Positions 32,511 through 40,005 of a stretch of DNA of 42,558 nt are shown piece by piece. How positions within the stretch are numbered: position 1 is the first letter of the stretch; every line of letters begins with the position of its first letter. The notes under the pieces are model-generated. The model was not told the origin of the DNA and did no database searches. It was given only the letters and a program-made list of their open reading frames with translations. A program made the translations under genes and the position numbers. This stretch comes from JBCDLI01 sp038745535 (GTDB lineage: Bacteria; Pseudomonadota; Alphaproteobacteria; Rhizobiales; Rhizobiaceae): positions 1 through 42,558 of the forward strand of contig JBCDLI010000017.1 in assembly GCA_038745535.1 (NCBI GenBank), in the 5' to 3' direction.

Positions 32511-33146
32511 ATGCGGTATGCATCGGACCCGAAAGCGTCAGAGCGCAGCGGATCGAGGAGAGCTCGACGCACAATTGCTGCGCGTATCGTTCGAACCATT
32601 TACGCCAGCGTATTTCTGGCCTTTGCCGCAATCGGTCTTGGCTTTGGACTGTTCGTTGATGCCATCTATTCAGACGACAATTCGAAGCTTGTGCGTGCCG
32701 ATGGGATAGCCGTGTTCACCGGGGGCTATGCGCGCTTGGAACCCGCTGCCAACCTGTTAAAGCAGGGGTTCGGAAAGCGATTGCTGGTAACCGGGGTCAA
32801 CGTCGATACCGGTGTTGATGCGGTGGCATCGGCACTCGGCGCCAATCAGGAAATGGTTGAATGCTGCGTCGACATAGATCGTGATGCACTGAACACGATT
32901 GGAAACGCGCGCGAGGTTTCTGAATGGATGCAAACAAACAACTATCGCAGCGTCATTATCGTCACGAATAATTATCACGTCCCGCGTTCGGTGAACGAGC
33001 TCAAACGCATCGCGCCGAACGTCGACATTCAATCCTATTCGGTTATTAACCCACCCAAACCCGATGAAGATCACCACCGGAAGATCGACCGTTACCGCGT
33101 TCTGCTTCTCGAGTATGTGAAATATCTTGCTAGCTTCATCCGCTGA
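32511..33146 (+). CDS. YdcF family (DUF218) membrane protein
   Basis: This is a 211-residue protein with a basic N-terminus, one membrane helix (about 28-50) and a DUF218 domain. Family features are ADGIAVFTGGYARLEPAANLLKQGFGKRLLVTG, then the central TIGNAREVSEWMQTNNYRSVIIVTNNYHVPRSVNELKRI, with the conserved Asn-Tyr-His-Pro-Arg. Members include ElyC/SanA, linked to undecaprenyl-phosphate use and envelope integrity, so an envelope role is likely, but the reaction is not known. It probably forms a run with ftsEX upstream and plsC downstream. Confidence 0.9.
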   Translation: MRYASDPKASERSGSRRARRTIAARIVRTIYASVFLAFAAIGLGFGLFVDAIYSDDNSKLVRADGIAVFTGGYARLEPAANLLKQGFGKRLLVTGVNVDTGVDAVASALGANQEMVECCVDIDRDALNTIGNAREVSEWMQTNNYRSVIIVTNNYHVPRSVNELKRIAPNVDIQSYSVINPPKPDEDHHRKIDRYRVLLLEYVKYLASFIR

Positions 33147-33185
33147 CTGCGACTATTGCTTTGGCGCTCACAGCGACCAGACCTT

Positions 33186-33983
33186 ATGATTTTTGTTCGA
33201 TCTCTTACTTTCAACGTCCTGTTCTATCTGGTCACCTTCATTGAAATGATCATTCTAACGCCTTTTTATTTTATCGGCGAACGCAAATCAAAATGGTGGG
33301 TGCCTCGGCTGTGGTCACGCGTCAACATGTGGATGCTCCGCCATATCGTCGGCGTAAAGTTCGTCATCGAGGGCACGGAAAACATTCCAGACAGCGGCTA
33401 CATCCTCGCACCGAAGCATCAGTCGAGCATGGACACTTTTTGCTTCATACCGTGGTTCAACGATCCGGTCATGATCTTGAAGCGCGTGTTGATGAAGATT
33501 CCGCTTTTTGGCTGGTATTTGGCGCGCATGGAGATGATCCCCATAGACCGCGGCAACCGCGAGGACGCAATCCGCAAGGTCAACGCCGGTGCGCGAGAGG
33601 CCATTGCGTCTGGACGTGAACTGCTCATCTATCCGGAAGGAACACGAAGGGCACCGGGCGCTGAACCAGCCTATAAGACAGGGATTGCTCACCTCTACGC
33701 CGCGATGGACGCGCCGGTGGTCATCATCGCGCACAATGCGGGGCTCTTTTGGCCAAAGAACAAATTCATGCGCTATCCGGGAACGTTTAAAGCCCGCTTC
33801 CTGCCACCGATTGAGCCCGGGTTAGAAAAGCGTGCCTTCATGAAAGAACTCGTTTCGCGGACTGAAAATGCAGTCGACGAACTGCTGTTTGAAGCGGCAG
33901 AAGCACCCGATTGTCCACCTCTCCAAGATGTCACGCGCAAGCGGGTCGAGGAACTCCGCGAAGCCAAGGGAAGTGAAAACTAA
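33186..33983 (+). CDS. plsC: 1-acyl-sn-glycerol-3-phosphate acyltransferase
   Basis: PlsC makes phosphatidic acid from lysophosphatidic acid and acyl-ACP or acyl-CoA at the inner membrane. It has 265 residues with an N-terminal hydrophobic segment (about 4-32). The catalytic HX4D is HQSSMD with His78 and Asp83. The phosphate-binding motif III is LLIYPEGTRRAPGAEPAYKTGI. I take ATG 33186 (MIFVRSLTF). A TTG at 33156 would add ten residues without a ribosome-binding site. The stop codon overlaps the stop of the convergent chaC-like gene by four bases. A role in phospholipid synthesis suits the envelope cluster. Confidence 0.94.
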   Translation: MIFVRSLTFNVLFYLVTFIEMIILTPFYFIGERKSKWWVPRLWSRVNMWMLRHIVGVKFVIEGTENIPDSGYILAPKHQSSMDTFCFIPWFNDPVMILKRVLMKIPLFGWYLARMEMIPIDRGNREDAIRKVNAGAREAIASGRELLIYPEGTRRAPGAEPAYKTGIAHLYAAMDAPVVIIAHNAGLFWPKNKFMRYPGTFKARFLPPIEPGLEKRAFMKELVSRTENAVDELLFEAAEAPDCPPLQDVTRKRVEELREAKGSEN

Positions 33984-34504
33984 CCTTTTGCCCGAATGCC
34001 CATAGCGACGGCTTCCAGCCATCGGTCCCGGATTTTCAACTCCGACAAATGCTCGGCAGTGTTGAGAACATAGTCCTCGTTCGGGCCAGCTTTGCCGCGC
34101 GAACCGCAAACAGTTTCTACCGCGGTTGTCACATTAAGCTTGCCCGCATACTGCTCATGAGACCGATCAACCACGTACGTCACGGCCTCCACCGTCCTAC
34201 GGTCGCTGAGTAAGACCTTCAGCCATCGCTCTGCATAGACATGGGTAACCAGTTCCCGCTCGCGCAAATATTGCAAAACATCGTCTCGCTTCGCGCCACC
34301 GACCCGCAGCGCGAGCCCAACACAAGAACCACCACGGTCAAGTCCCATAACCAGTCCGGGACGTTCGCGCGTACCACGATGTTCAAACGAGTGTATGCAC
34401 AGCGAGCGGTGATAGCCGTTCAGCCGCGCACGAACCGTTTCTTCCACATCAAAACCGGGGCGCCACATTAACGATGCGTAGCCGAATACCCATAAATCTT
34501 GCAT
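33980..34504 (-). CDS. chaC: ChaC-like gamma-glutamylcyclotransferase
   Basis: This is a 174-residue member of the ChaC family, which cleaves glutathione to 5-oxoproline and Cys-Gly. It begins LWVFGYASLMWRPGF, the substrate loop that is usually YGSL; here the Gly is Ala. Further motifs are HRGTRERPGLVMGLDRGGSCVG and YLRERELVTHVY, where the catalytic Glu is expected, and Tyr-rich YAGKL near the end. The start ATG 34504 fits the family. An ATG at 34540 is possible but adds 12 unrelated residues. It converges on plsC with stops overlapping (CTAA) and is divergent from the DUF2125 gene. Confidence 0.88.
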   Translation of the reverse strand: MQDLWVFGYASLMWRPGFDVEETVRARLNGYHRSLCIHSFEHRGTRERPGLVMGLDRGGSCVGLALRVGGAKRDDVLQYLRERELVTHVYAERWLKVLLSDRRTVEAVTYVVDRSHEQYAGKLNVTTAVETVCGSRGKAGPNEDYVLNTAEHLSELKIRDRWLEAVAMGIRAKG

Positions 34505-34538
34505 AGACACCGCACCGCGTTTTTGGATCAACTGCCCC

Positions 34539-35567
34539 ATGCCCTTTAAGCAGGTTCAACCTCGATACAACGCCGGACGGCGCATTAAGTGGCTGACGAT
34601 CAGCGTGTTTGGCGTTGTGGTCGCCGCAAGTATCGCATGGTTTGCACTCGCACGATATCTGGACGGTCAGGTCTCCACGCAATTGGCTAACCTTGCTGAC
34701 AATGGAGTAGCGATAGACTGCGCTGAGCGAAGCGTGATCGGCTACCCGTTTCGCATGGGCATAGACTGTGCATCGCTATCCATCAACGACAACGAAACCG
34801 ACGCGATTGCTACAACCGGAGAATTTCGCGCTGCGGCGCTGCTCTACCAGCCATCGCAGATCGTGGGCGCAATCACGTCACCTGCCACATTGGTTCAGGA
34901 TGGAAACGCTGTGCGGGCGGATTGGTCAGACCTACGGTTTGTCACAAATATCGACCGGGACCGGCAGACGCTGACGCAGGTCAACATCCGGTCAAAGGAC
35001 CCCAGCGTGCAGATCAGCGCAAACGAGCTGTTTGCCGCTGAGACAGTCGAATTTTTTGCACGAAGCGCAATCGACGGAAACGCCGGAGCCAAAATTGCCT
35101 CCCGCATCACCGACGTGACGACGCTCTTTGCCGACTTTGAGGCCGTCGAAATGCCGCCAATTGCGCTGGAGTTCGATGTAGAATTTGCGAAACCACTGCC
35201 AGCGTCTTTGGATGATCAACAACGAACAGATTTCGTGCGAGGCCTTGCCGGCACCGTGAACCGTGCAGCTGCTGTGTTGTCCAATGATCAAGGGATGATC
35301 ATTTCAGGCCCGTTCGATTTCGACGATGCCGGGCTTCTTAACGCCAATCTCGAATTGCGCATCATCGACGTGGACGCGATTACGCAGCTCATGGCCAGTA
35401 AGGTAGGCGTGGGTGCCGAGTTTACTGCGCTTATAAATGCGCTTCCGCGGTCCGGACCAAACGGCGATGAGGTCCAAATCCCCATTCGGGTCTCAGACGG
35501 CCAAGTGCTTTTTGCGGGCTTCCCAATTTTCGATATCCCGGCAGCGATACCAGACGTTCCAAATTGA
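34539..35567 (+). CDS. DUF2125 family protein, exported or membrane-anchored
   Basis: This is a 342-residue protein. A basic N-terminus and one hydrophobic helix (about 17-40) direct the rest to the periplasm. The pattern YLDGQVSTQLANLADNGVAIDCAERSVIGYPFRMGIDCASLSI is characteristic of DUF2125, a family of alphaproteobacteria with unknown function. The beta-rich body resembles lipid-binding AsmA-like folds, though that is only a guess from the pattern. The start ATG 34539 lies 34 bp from the chaC start on the other strand. No terminator is obvious downstream. Confidence 0.87.
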   Translation: MPFKQVQPRYNAGRRIKWLTISVFGVVVAASIAWFALARYLDGQVSTQLANLADNGVAIDCAERSVIGYPFRMGIDCASLSINDNETDAIATTGEFRAAALLYQPSQIVGAITSPATLVQDGNAVRADWSDLRFVTNIDRDRQTLTQVNIRSKDPSVQISANELFAAETVEFFARSAIDGNAGAKIASRITDVTTLFADFEAVEMPPIALEFDVEFAKPLPASLDDQQRTDFVRGLAGTVNRAAAVLSNDQGMIISGPFDFDDAGLLNANLELRIIDVDAITQLMASKVGVGAEFTALINALPRSGPNGDEVQIPIRVSDGQVLFAGFPIFDIPAAIPDVPN

Positions 35568-35811
35568 AACGCATGGGCGCTGCGTCTGGCAGCTGCTGTT
35601 TCAAACTGAGACCTGGACCCGGTTGACGCTTTTGCATTAGTGCTTTGCTGACTGAAAACGTAAAGCAAAAATTAACCAAGACAGTCTGGAAAATTGTTAT
35701 ATTTTAATGGCTTGAGGTTTCGATGGTGCGCTTTCAAGGCTCCTAAAATGGCTCCGGTCCACTCCCTGCAGTTCCCTGTGCAACTGTTAACGAACGCACC
35801 GGAGAAACCAG

Positions 35812-37053
35812 ATGCAGGGACTGATTTCAAAGACGAAAGCCGCGCTTTCAGCCACGACCAAGCGTTTTCTAGACGACCGATCGGGAAACTTTGCCGTCCT
35901 GTTAGGCATCCTTTCTCCGATGTTGTTCGTTGGCGCTGGTCTGATGCTTGATACGACCCGCCTCTATACCGTTCAGGCAAAATTGAACGATGCGATTGAC
36001 GCCGCGGTGCTTGCCACGACACAGGACCTGACTTTGGGCAACATCCTTCCAGAGGACGTTGAAGACGAAGTGCGCCGTTGGGTCTTAAGCAATGTTGAAG
36101 AGACGTTTCTCCACGACTACCCGCTAAACTTGGACGCAATCATCGTCGACCGGACAGCGCGGACCGTTGAAATCGAAGCGTCGACAACCGTCCCTATGAT
36201 TTTAATGCAGATCGCTGGCATTGATGAACGTCCTGTGACGTCTTTCACCAAGGCTGAATACTCGAACATAAATGTTGAAGTTGCCATGGCACTCGACGTC
36301 ACTGGGTCCATGAGCGGTTCCAAAATTCGCTCACTCAAGCGTGCAGCCCAAACCGGCATCGACGAGCTATTTCCAAACAGTGAAGCCGAGCAACGAATTC
36401 GGGTAGGCTTGGTGCCTTATGCTTCGACGGTCAACATTGACCCGATAATCGACGAGGTCACGGTAACCGGCGGCAACAGTGACTGCGTCTTTGAACGGAC
36501 TGGCAGCGAGGCGGAAACCGTCGCAATCCCAGACAATGCCGCGCCTTTGAATGGAGCGAGCAATCGCGATTGTGTTCAATCTGAAATCGTCCCGCTCACA
36601 AACGACAGAGCTGCTCTTAAATCTGAGATAAGCAGCCTGCGGACCGGTGGCTGGACGGCTGGTCACCTTGGCATCACTTGGACCCGCTACATGCTGACAG
36701 CGGGATGGGCTGGCATCTGGGGTGCTGATGCGGCGCCGTCGGCGGTGAATACCCGCAAGATAGCAATCATTATGACCGATGGCGAATTCAATACCTTCCT
36801 CAGCGCTGGTCCAAAGGGGACGCAGGGACCGGCGTCGAACGCGATGGCCAGAACCCAATGCAATGCCATGAAGGCTGCAGGAATAACGGTCTACACAATT
36901 GGCTTTCAACTCAACCAAATCAGTGCGCAACAGGTCATGAACGACTGTGCAACAAGCAGCAGTACCGCCTATTTAGCTGACAATGAAGGCCAGCTGACAG
37001 CGGCCTTTCGCGAGATCGCACGTGACATCAACAGCCTCAAGCTTGTGTTCTAA
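35812..37053 (+). CDS. TadG-like von Willebrand factor A domain protein
   Basis: This is a 413-residue protein. The N-terminus contains a TadE/TadG-type membrane helix (about residues 24-47, GNFAVLLGILSPMLFVGAGLMLD) followed by the typical RLYTVQAKLNDAIDAAVLATTQ. A vWA domain begins near residue 155, with MIDAS motif DVTGSMSGS (Asp162, Thr164, Ser166) and TDGE near residue 323. Two Cys-containing loops (NSDCVF and NRDC) and a late NDC suggest disulfides, so the domain is probably outside the cell. TadG assists Flp pilus systems, but no other tad gene is in the window. GGAGA lies 7 nt before the ATG. It has its own strong terminator. Confidence 0.9.
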   Translation: MQGLISKTKAALSATTKRFLDDRSGNFAVLLGILSPMLFVGAGLMLDTTRLYTVQAKLNDAIDAAVLATTQDLTLGNILPEDVEDEVRRWVLSNVEETFLHDYPLNLDAIIVDRTARTVEIEASTTVPMILMQIAGIDERPVTSFTKAEYSNINVEVAMALDVTGSMSGSKIRSLKRAAQTGIDELFPNSEAEQRIRVGLVPYASTVNIDPIIDEVTVTGGNSDCVFERTGSEAETVAIPDNAAPLNGASNRDCVQSEIVPLTNDRAALKSEISSLRTGGWTAGHLGITWTRYMLTAGWAGIWGADAAPSAVNTRKIAIIMTDGEFNTFLSAGPKGTQGPASNAMARTQCNAMKAAGITVYTIGFQLNQISAQQVMNDCATSSSTAYLADNEGQLTAAFREIARDINSLKLVF

Positions 37054-37075
37054 CTCAAAATCAAGGTCCGACATC

Positions 37076-37105
37076 AAACCCGGCTTCAGCTGAAGCCGGG
37101 TTTTT
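37076..37105 (+). terminator. Rho-independent terminator of the TadG-like gene
   Basis: Stem CCCGGCTTC / GAAGCCGGG (37079-37087 and 37092-37100) with loop AGCT is followed by TTTTT. It lies 25 bp after the stop codon. It faces the minus-strand terminator at 37119-37150. Confidence 0.92.
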
Positions 37106-37118
37106 CATAAGCACAGCT

Positions 37119-37150
37119 TAAAAGAAAACGCCGCCCCGGAGGGACGGCGT
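37119..37150 (-). terminator. Rho-independent terminator of the small minus-strand unit
   Basis: On the minus strand a 10-bp stem ACGCCGTCCC / GGGGCGGCGT, with one G-U pair and loop TCC, is followed by TTTCTTTT. It lies 67 bp after the stop of the 21-codon frame and is only 13 bp from the plus-strand terminator, so transcription must arrive here from the right. Confidence 0.9.
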
Positions 37151-37168
37151 CGCAATTCGTAAAGTCCG

Positions 37169-37197
37169 GCTGGTCGTCAGGTGATTGAAAAACCAGC
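37169..37197 (-). promoter_or_regulatory. Hairpin with loop complementary to the Shine-Dalgarno sequence
   Basis: On the minus strand GCTGGT (37197-37192) pairs with ACCAGC (37174-37169) around a 17-nt loop. The loop contains ATCACCT (37185-37179), an exact 7-nt complement of AGGTGAT in the upstream Shine-Dalgarno region (37292-37286). Loop pairing would mask the ribosome-binding site of the 21-codon frame. The complementarity is seen. The function is inferred. Confidence 0.45.
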
Positions 37198-37216
37198 TGC
37201 GCAGACTACTCTCGCG

Positions 37217-37282
37217 TCAGAGGCTGCTCCGACGGAGATTGACCCGCAAAGACCGAACCATACTTTTGGAACCACTCGACAT
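37217..37282 (-). CDS. 21-residue Arg-rich peptide with perfect extended Shine-Dalgarno
   Basis: A short frame that ordinary gene callers would drop. It begins MSSGSKSMVR and ends RVNLRRSSL, with five Arg, one Lys and no acidic residue. Just upstream on the same strand is GAAAGGAGGTGATCC (37298-37284), an exact 15-nt complement of the 3' tail of alphaproteobacterial 16S rRNA. The AGGAGG-to-ATG spacing is 7 nt. A candidate promoter (CTTGGC-N17-CCATCT, 37347-37319) gives a leader of about 30 nt, and a strong terminator closes the unit. I do not recognise the peptide. It may be a leader peptide, a small protein or the coding part of a dual-function RNA. Confidence 0.6.
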   Translation of the reverse strand: MSSGSKSMVRSLRVNLRRSSL

Positions 37283-37318
37283 CGGATCACCTCCTTTCAT
37301 TCGTTGAACACAAAAGAA

Positions 37319-37347
37319 AGATGGATGATCTAAGGAGCTTTGCCAAG
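37319..37347 (-). promoter_or_regulatory. Candidate promoter of the small minus-strand unit
   Basis: CTTGGC (37347-37342), a 17-nt spacer and CCATCT (37324-37319) match the alphaproteobacterial housekeeping consensus CTTGAC / CTATAT at 5 and 4 of 6 positions. The implied start near 37312 would give an RNA of about 190 nt ending at the terminator. Confidence 0.35.
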
Positions 37348-37402
37348 TCGAAACTGAAGAGTGGGACCTCGATTTGCGCGACATATTGGCAAACATTTTT
37401 TC

Positions 37403-37996
37403 ATGAATGGCGCAGGCAACAGGCTTTTGAAAGCGCTGGACAAGTTTGGCCACCGCCCATCGACTATCATTGTGCTCTCAGCGGCAGAAGCCACGGTAGT
37501 TCCGGTGCCCTTGGAGATTATTCTCCTGCCAATCATGCAGCGGAACCGAACTGATATCTGGCGTATTGCCGTTTGGGCAATTTTAGGGTGTTTGATCGGT
37601 GCGTTTGTCTTTTACTTCCTTGCCCTTTTCGCGATGCAGACCATCGGCGAAGCGTTGATCTCGTCATTTGGCTGGCAAGGTGCCGTCGACACATTTGATC
37701 GCCTCTTCGCAGACTACGGCTTTTGGGCAATCGTGGCTGCGGGAATTTTTCCGGTCCCACTCCAGTTGGGAATGCTAACAGCGGGGGCGACGGCTTATCC
37801 GATACTGCTTTTTGCGCTCGCGATATTCTTGTCCCGCGCTTTCCGATATTTCGGCATCGGTTTGATCGTCTTTTGGTACGGAGACCGCGCCGAGGAACTC
37901 TATGGAGAGAACAAACCAAAGCTCATCGCGATCGGGTGCGCCGCGTTGCTGATCGTCTGGCTCATAACCTACGGGCTTGGGCGTCTCATTTCTTAG
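37403..37996 (+). CDS. YqaA / VTT-domain (DedA-like) membrane protein
   Basis: This is a 197-residue integral membrane protein with four to five helices. It shows the YqaA-type pattern AAEATVVPVPLEIILLPIM at the N-terminus. The paired re-entrant-loop region is DYGFWAIVAAGIFPVPLQLGMLTAGATAYPILLFALAIFLSRAFRYFGIG. Relatives in the DedA/VTT superfamily move lipids or maintain membrane potential, but the YqaA subgroup lacks a defined substrate. The start is uncertain. ATG 37403 gives MNGAGNRLLKALDKFG. GTG 37361 would add 14 residues. Neither has a good ribosome-binding site. It is divergent from the small minus-strand unit and converges with acs. Confidence 0.85.
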   Translation: MNGAGNRLLKALDKFGHRPSTIIVLSAAEATVVPVPLEIILLPIMQRNRTDIWRIAVWAILGCLIGAFVFYFLALFAMQTIGEALISSFGWQGAVDTFDRLFADYGFWAIVAAGIFPVPLQLGMLTAGATAYPILLFALAIFLSRAFRYFGIGLIVFWYGDRAEELYGENKPKLIAIGCAALLIVWLITYGLGRLIS

Positions 37997-38010
37997 AATA
38001 AGCCAAGACG

Positions 38011-38038
38011 CCCAAAGAAAAGGGCGCCCGAGGCGCCC
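38011..38038 (-). terminator. Rho-independent terminator of acs
   Basis: On the minus strand GGGCGCC / GGCGCCC (38038-38032 and 38028-38022) with loop TCG is followed by TTTTCTTT. It lies 29 bp after the acs stop and also separates acs from the convergent YqaA-like gene. Confidence 0.88.
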
Positions 38039-38067
38039 AATCCAAGTTTCTCATTTGGTCCGGCTTT

Positions 38068-40005
38068 TTAGGCAGCACGGTTCTCGATGAGATCGTCAAC
38101 CACGGATGGGTCCGCGAGTGTTGAGGTATCGCCCAGCGATCCAAAGTCGTTTTCAGCGATCTTGCGCAGAATACGGCGCATGATCTTGCCCGAACGCGTC
38201 TTCGGCAGACCAGGTGCCCACTGGATGACGTCAGGCTTGGCGATCGGACCAATCTCGGTGCGAACCCAAGTTTGGAGTTCTTTCACGAGCTCGTCAGTCG
38301 CTTCCACACCTTCCATCAGCGTGACGTAGCAGTAGATGCCCTGTCCTTTGATGTCGTGCGGATAACCGACCACGGCAGCTTCTGCCACGTGCTCGTGAGC
38401 GACAAGCGCGGATTCAACTTCGGCTGTACCCATGCGGTGGCCTGACACGTTAATCACGTCATCCACACGGCCTGTGATCCAGTAGTAGCCGTCTTCATCG
38501 CGACGCGCGCCGTCGCCGGAGAAGTAGTAGCCTTTGAACATCTCAAAGTATGTCTGCTTGAAACGCTCATGGTCGCCCCAAACGGTGCGCATCTGGCCGG
38601 GCCACGAGTCTTTGATCGCCAGCACGCCTTCGCAAGCGCCTTCCAGTTCGTTGCCTTTGTCATCCAGCATGACTGGCTGGACGCCGAAGAATGGACGTGT
38701 TGCCGAACCCGGCTTCAAGTCGGTTGCGCCCGGCAGCGGCGTGATCAAAATACCGCCCGTTTCGGTCTGCCACCATGTGTCAACAATCGGCACCGAACTC
38801 GCGCCGATGTTTTGGTAATACCACTGCCACGCTTCTGGATTGATTGGCTCACCAACCGAACCGAGAATGCGGATTGAAGAAAGGTCGTACTTCTCGATCA
38901 GATCGGTGCCCTTACCCATCAACGCGCGGATAGCGGTTGGTGCGGTGTAGAACTGGTTGACCTTGTGCTTTTCACACACCGCCCAGAAGCGGCCCGCGTC
39001 CGGATAGGTGGGAACGCCTTCAAACATCACAGTCGTCGCGCCATTCGCGAGCGGTCCGTAAACAATATAGGAGTGACCCGTTACCCAACCGACGTCGGCG
39101 GTACACCAGTAAACATCGCCTTCTTGATAGTCGAAGACGTATTCATGCGTCATTGAAGCGTAAACGAGATAGCCGCCGGTCGTGTGAACCACACCCTTTG
39201 GCTTGCCCGTTGAACCGGACGTATAGAGGATAAAGAGCGGGTCTTCGGCACTCATCTCTGCCGGCGTGCAGTAAGAACCGACGCGCTGCTTTAGCTCGTC
39301 ATAGGCGAAATCGCGACCGTCTTCCCACGTTGTCTGGTTGCCCGTGCGATTGATTTCGAGAAGCTTACAGTCATGCATAACACGACGGAGCGCCTTGTCG
39401 GCGTTGCTCTTCAATGGCGTGTTACGACCACCGCGTGGTGCTTCATCGGCCGTGATAACAAGCTTGGCCTGGCAACCGTTGATACGGTCAGCAAGCGCGT
39501 CGGGCGAGAAGCCTGCAAAAACGATGGAGTGAATTGCGCCGATGCGCGCACAGGCAAGCATCGCGTAAGCTGCTTCCGGGATCATCGGCAGGTAAATGAC
39601 GACGCGGTCGCCTTTACCAACGCCCATCTCTTTCAAGACGTTTGCAAAGATAGAGACTTCGCGGTGCAGCTGCTTGTAGGTGATGTGTTGCGCTTCTTCT
39701 TCCGGGTTATCCGGTTCGAAGATGATCGCGGTCTGGTCACCACGGGTTTCAAGGTGGCGGTCAATACAATTGGCCGACACGTTCAAGGTGCCATCGTCAA
39801 ACCAACGGATAGAAACGTCTGCGTACGCGTAGCTCGTAGATTTTACGCGGTTATAGGGCTTGATCCAGTCAAGCCGCTTGCCGTGCTTGGCCCAGAAACC
39901 GGAGGGGTCCTCAACGCTCTCCTTGTACATTTCAAGATATTGGTCGTTTGAAATCAGCGCACGCTTCTCAGCGTCCGCCGGTACCGGATATACGTCTTCA
40001 GACAT
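38068..40005 (-). CDS. acs: Acetyl-CoA synthetase
   Basis: Acs activates acetate with ATP and CoA to acetyl-CoA through acetyl-AMP. It has 645 residues, the standard length. The adenylate-forming motif is LYTSGSTGKPKGVVHTTGGYL. Acetate-specific stretches include YWCTADVGWVTGHSYIVYGPL and WWQTETGGILITPLPG. The hinge GRVDDVINVSGHRMGTAEVESALV is followed by PKTRSGKIMRRILRKIA, with the conserved C-terminal Lys whose acetylation silences the enzyme. GGAGG lies 8 nt before the ATG. It is a single gene with its own terminator. An inverted repeat in the leader may be a control site. It feeds acetyl-CoA to the PHB pathway encoded at 6-8 kb. Confidence 0.97.
   Translation of the reverse strand: MSEDVYPVPADAEKRALISNDQYLEMYKESVEDPSGFWAKHGKRLDWIKPYNRVKSTSYAYADVSIRWFDDGTLNVSANCIDRHLETRGDQTAIIFEPDNPEEEAQHITYKQLHREVSIFANVLKEMGVGKGDRVVIYLPMIPEAAYAMLACARIGAIHSIVFAGFSPDALADRINGCQAKLVITADEAPRGGRNTPLKSNADKALRRVMHDCKLLEINRTGNQTTWEDGRDFAYDELKQRVGSYCTPAEMSAEDPLFILYTSGSTGKPKGVVHTTGGYLVYASMTHEYVFDYQEGDVYWCTADVGWVTGHSYIVYGPLANGATTVMFEGVPTYPDAGRFWAVCEKHKVNQFYTAPTAIRALMGKGTDLIEKYDLSSIRILGSVGEPINPEAWQWYYQNIGASSVPIVDTWWQTETGGILITPLPGATDLKPGSATRPFFGVQPVMLDDKGNELEGACEGVLAIKDSWPGQMRTVWGDHERFKQTYFEMFKGYYFSGDGARRDEDGYYWITGRVDDVINVSGHRMGTAEVESALVAHEHVAEAAVVGYPHDIKGQGIYCYVTLMEGVEATDELVKELQTWVRTEIGPIAKPDVIQWAPGLPKTRSGKIMRRILRKIAENDFGSLGDTSTLADPSVVDDLIENRAA

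Noticed and set aside
37284..37298. The plus strand matches the last 15 nt of 16S rRNA, suggesting an rRNA remnant
   Set aside because: Similarity stops after 15 nt on both sides. On the minus strand the same bases lie exactly where a Shine-Dalgarno sequence should be, before an ATG.
37217..37453. A 78-codon minus-strand frame that contains the 21-codon frame
   Set aside because: Its upstream part would overlap the promoter-like elements and the YqaA-like start. The ribosome-binding site clearly marks the inner ATG at 37282.
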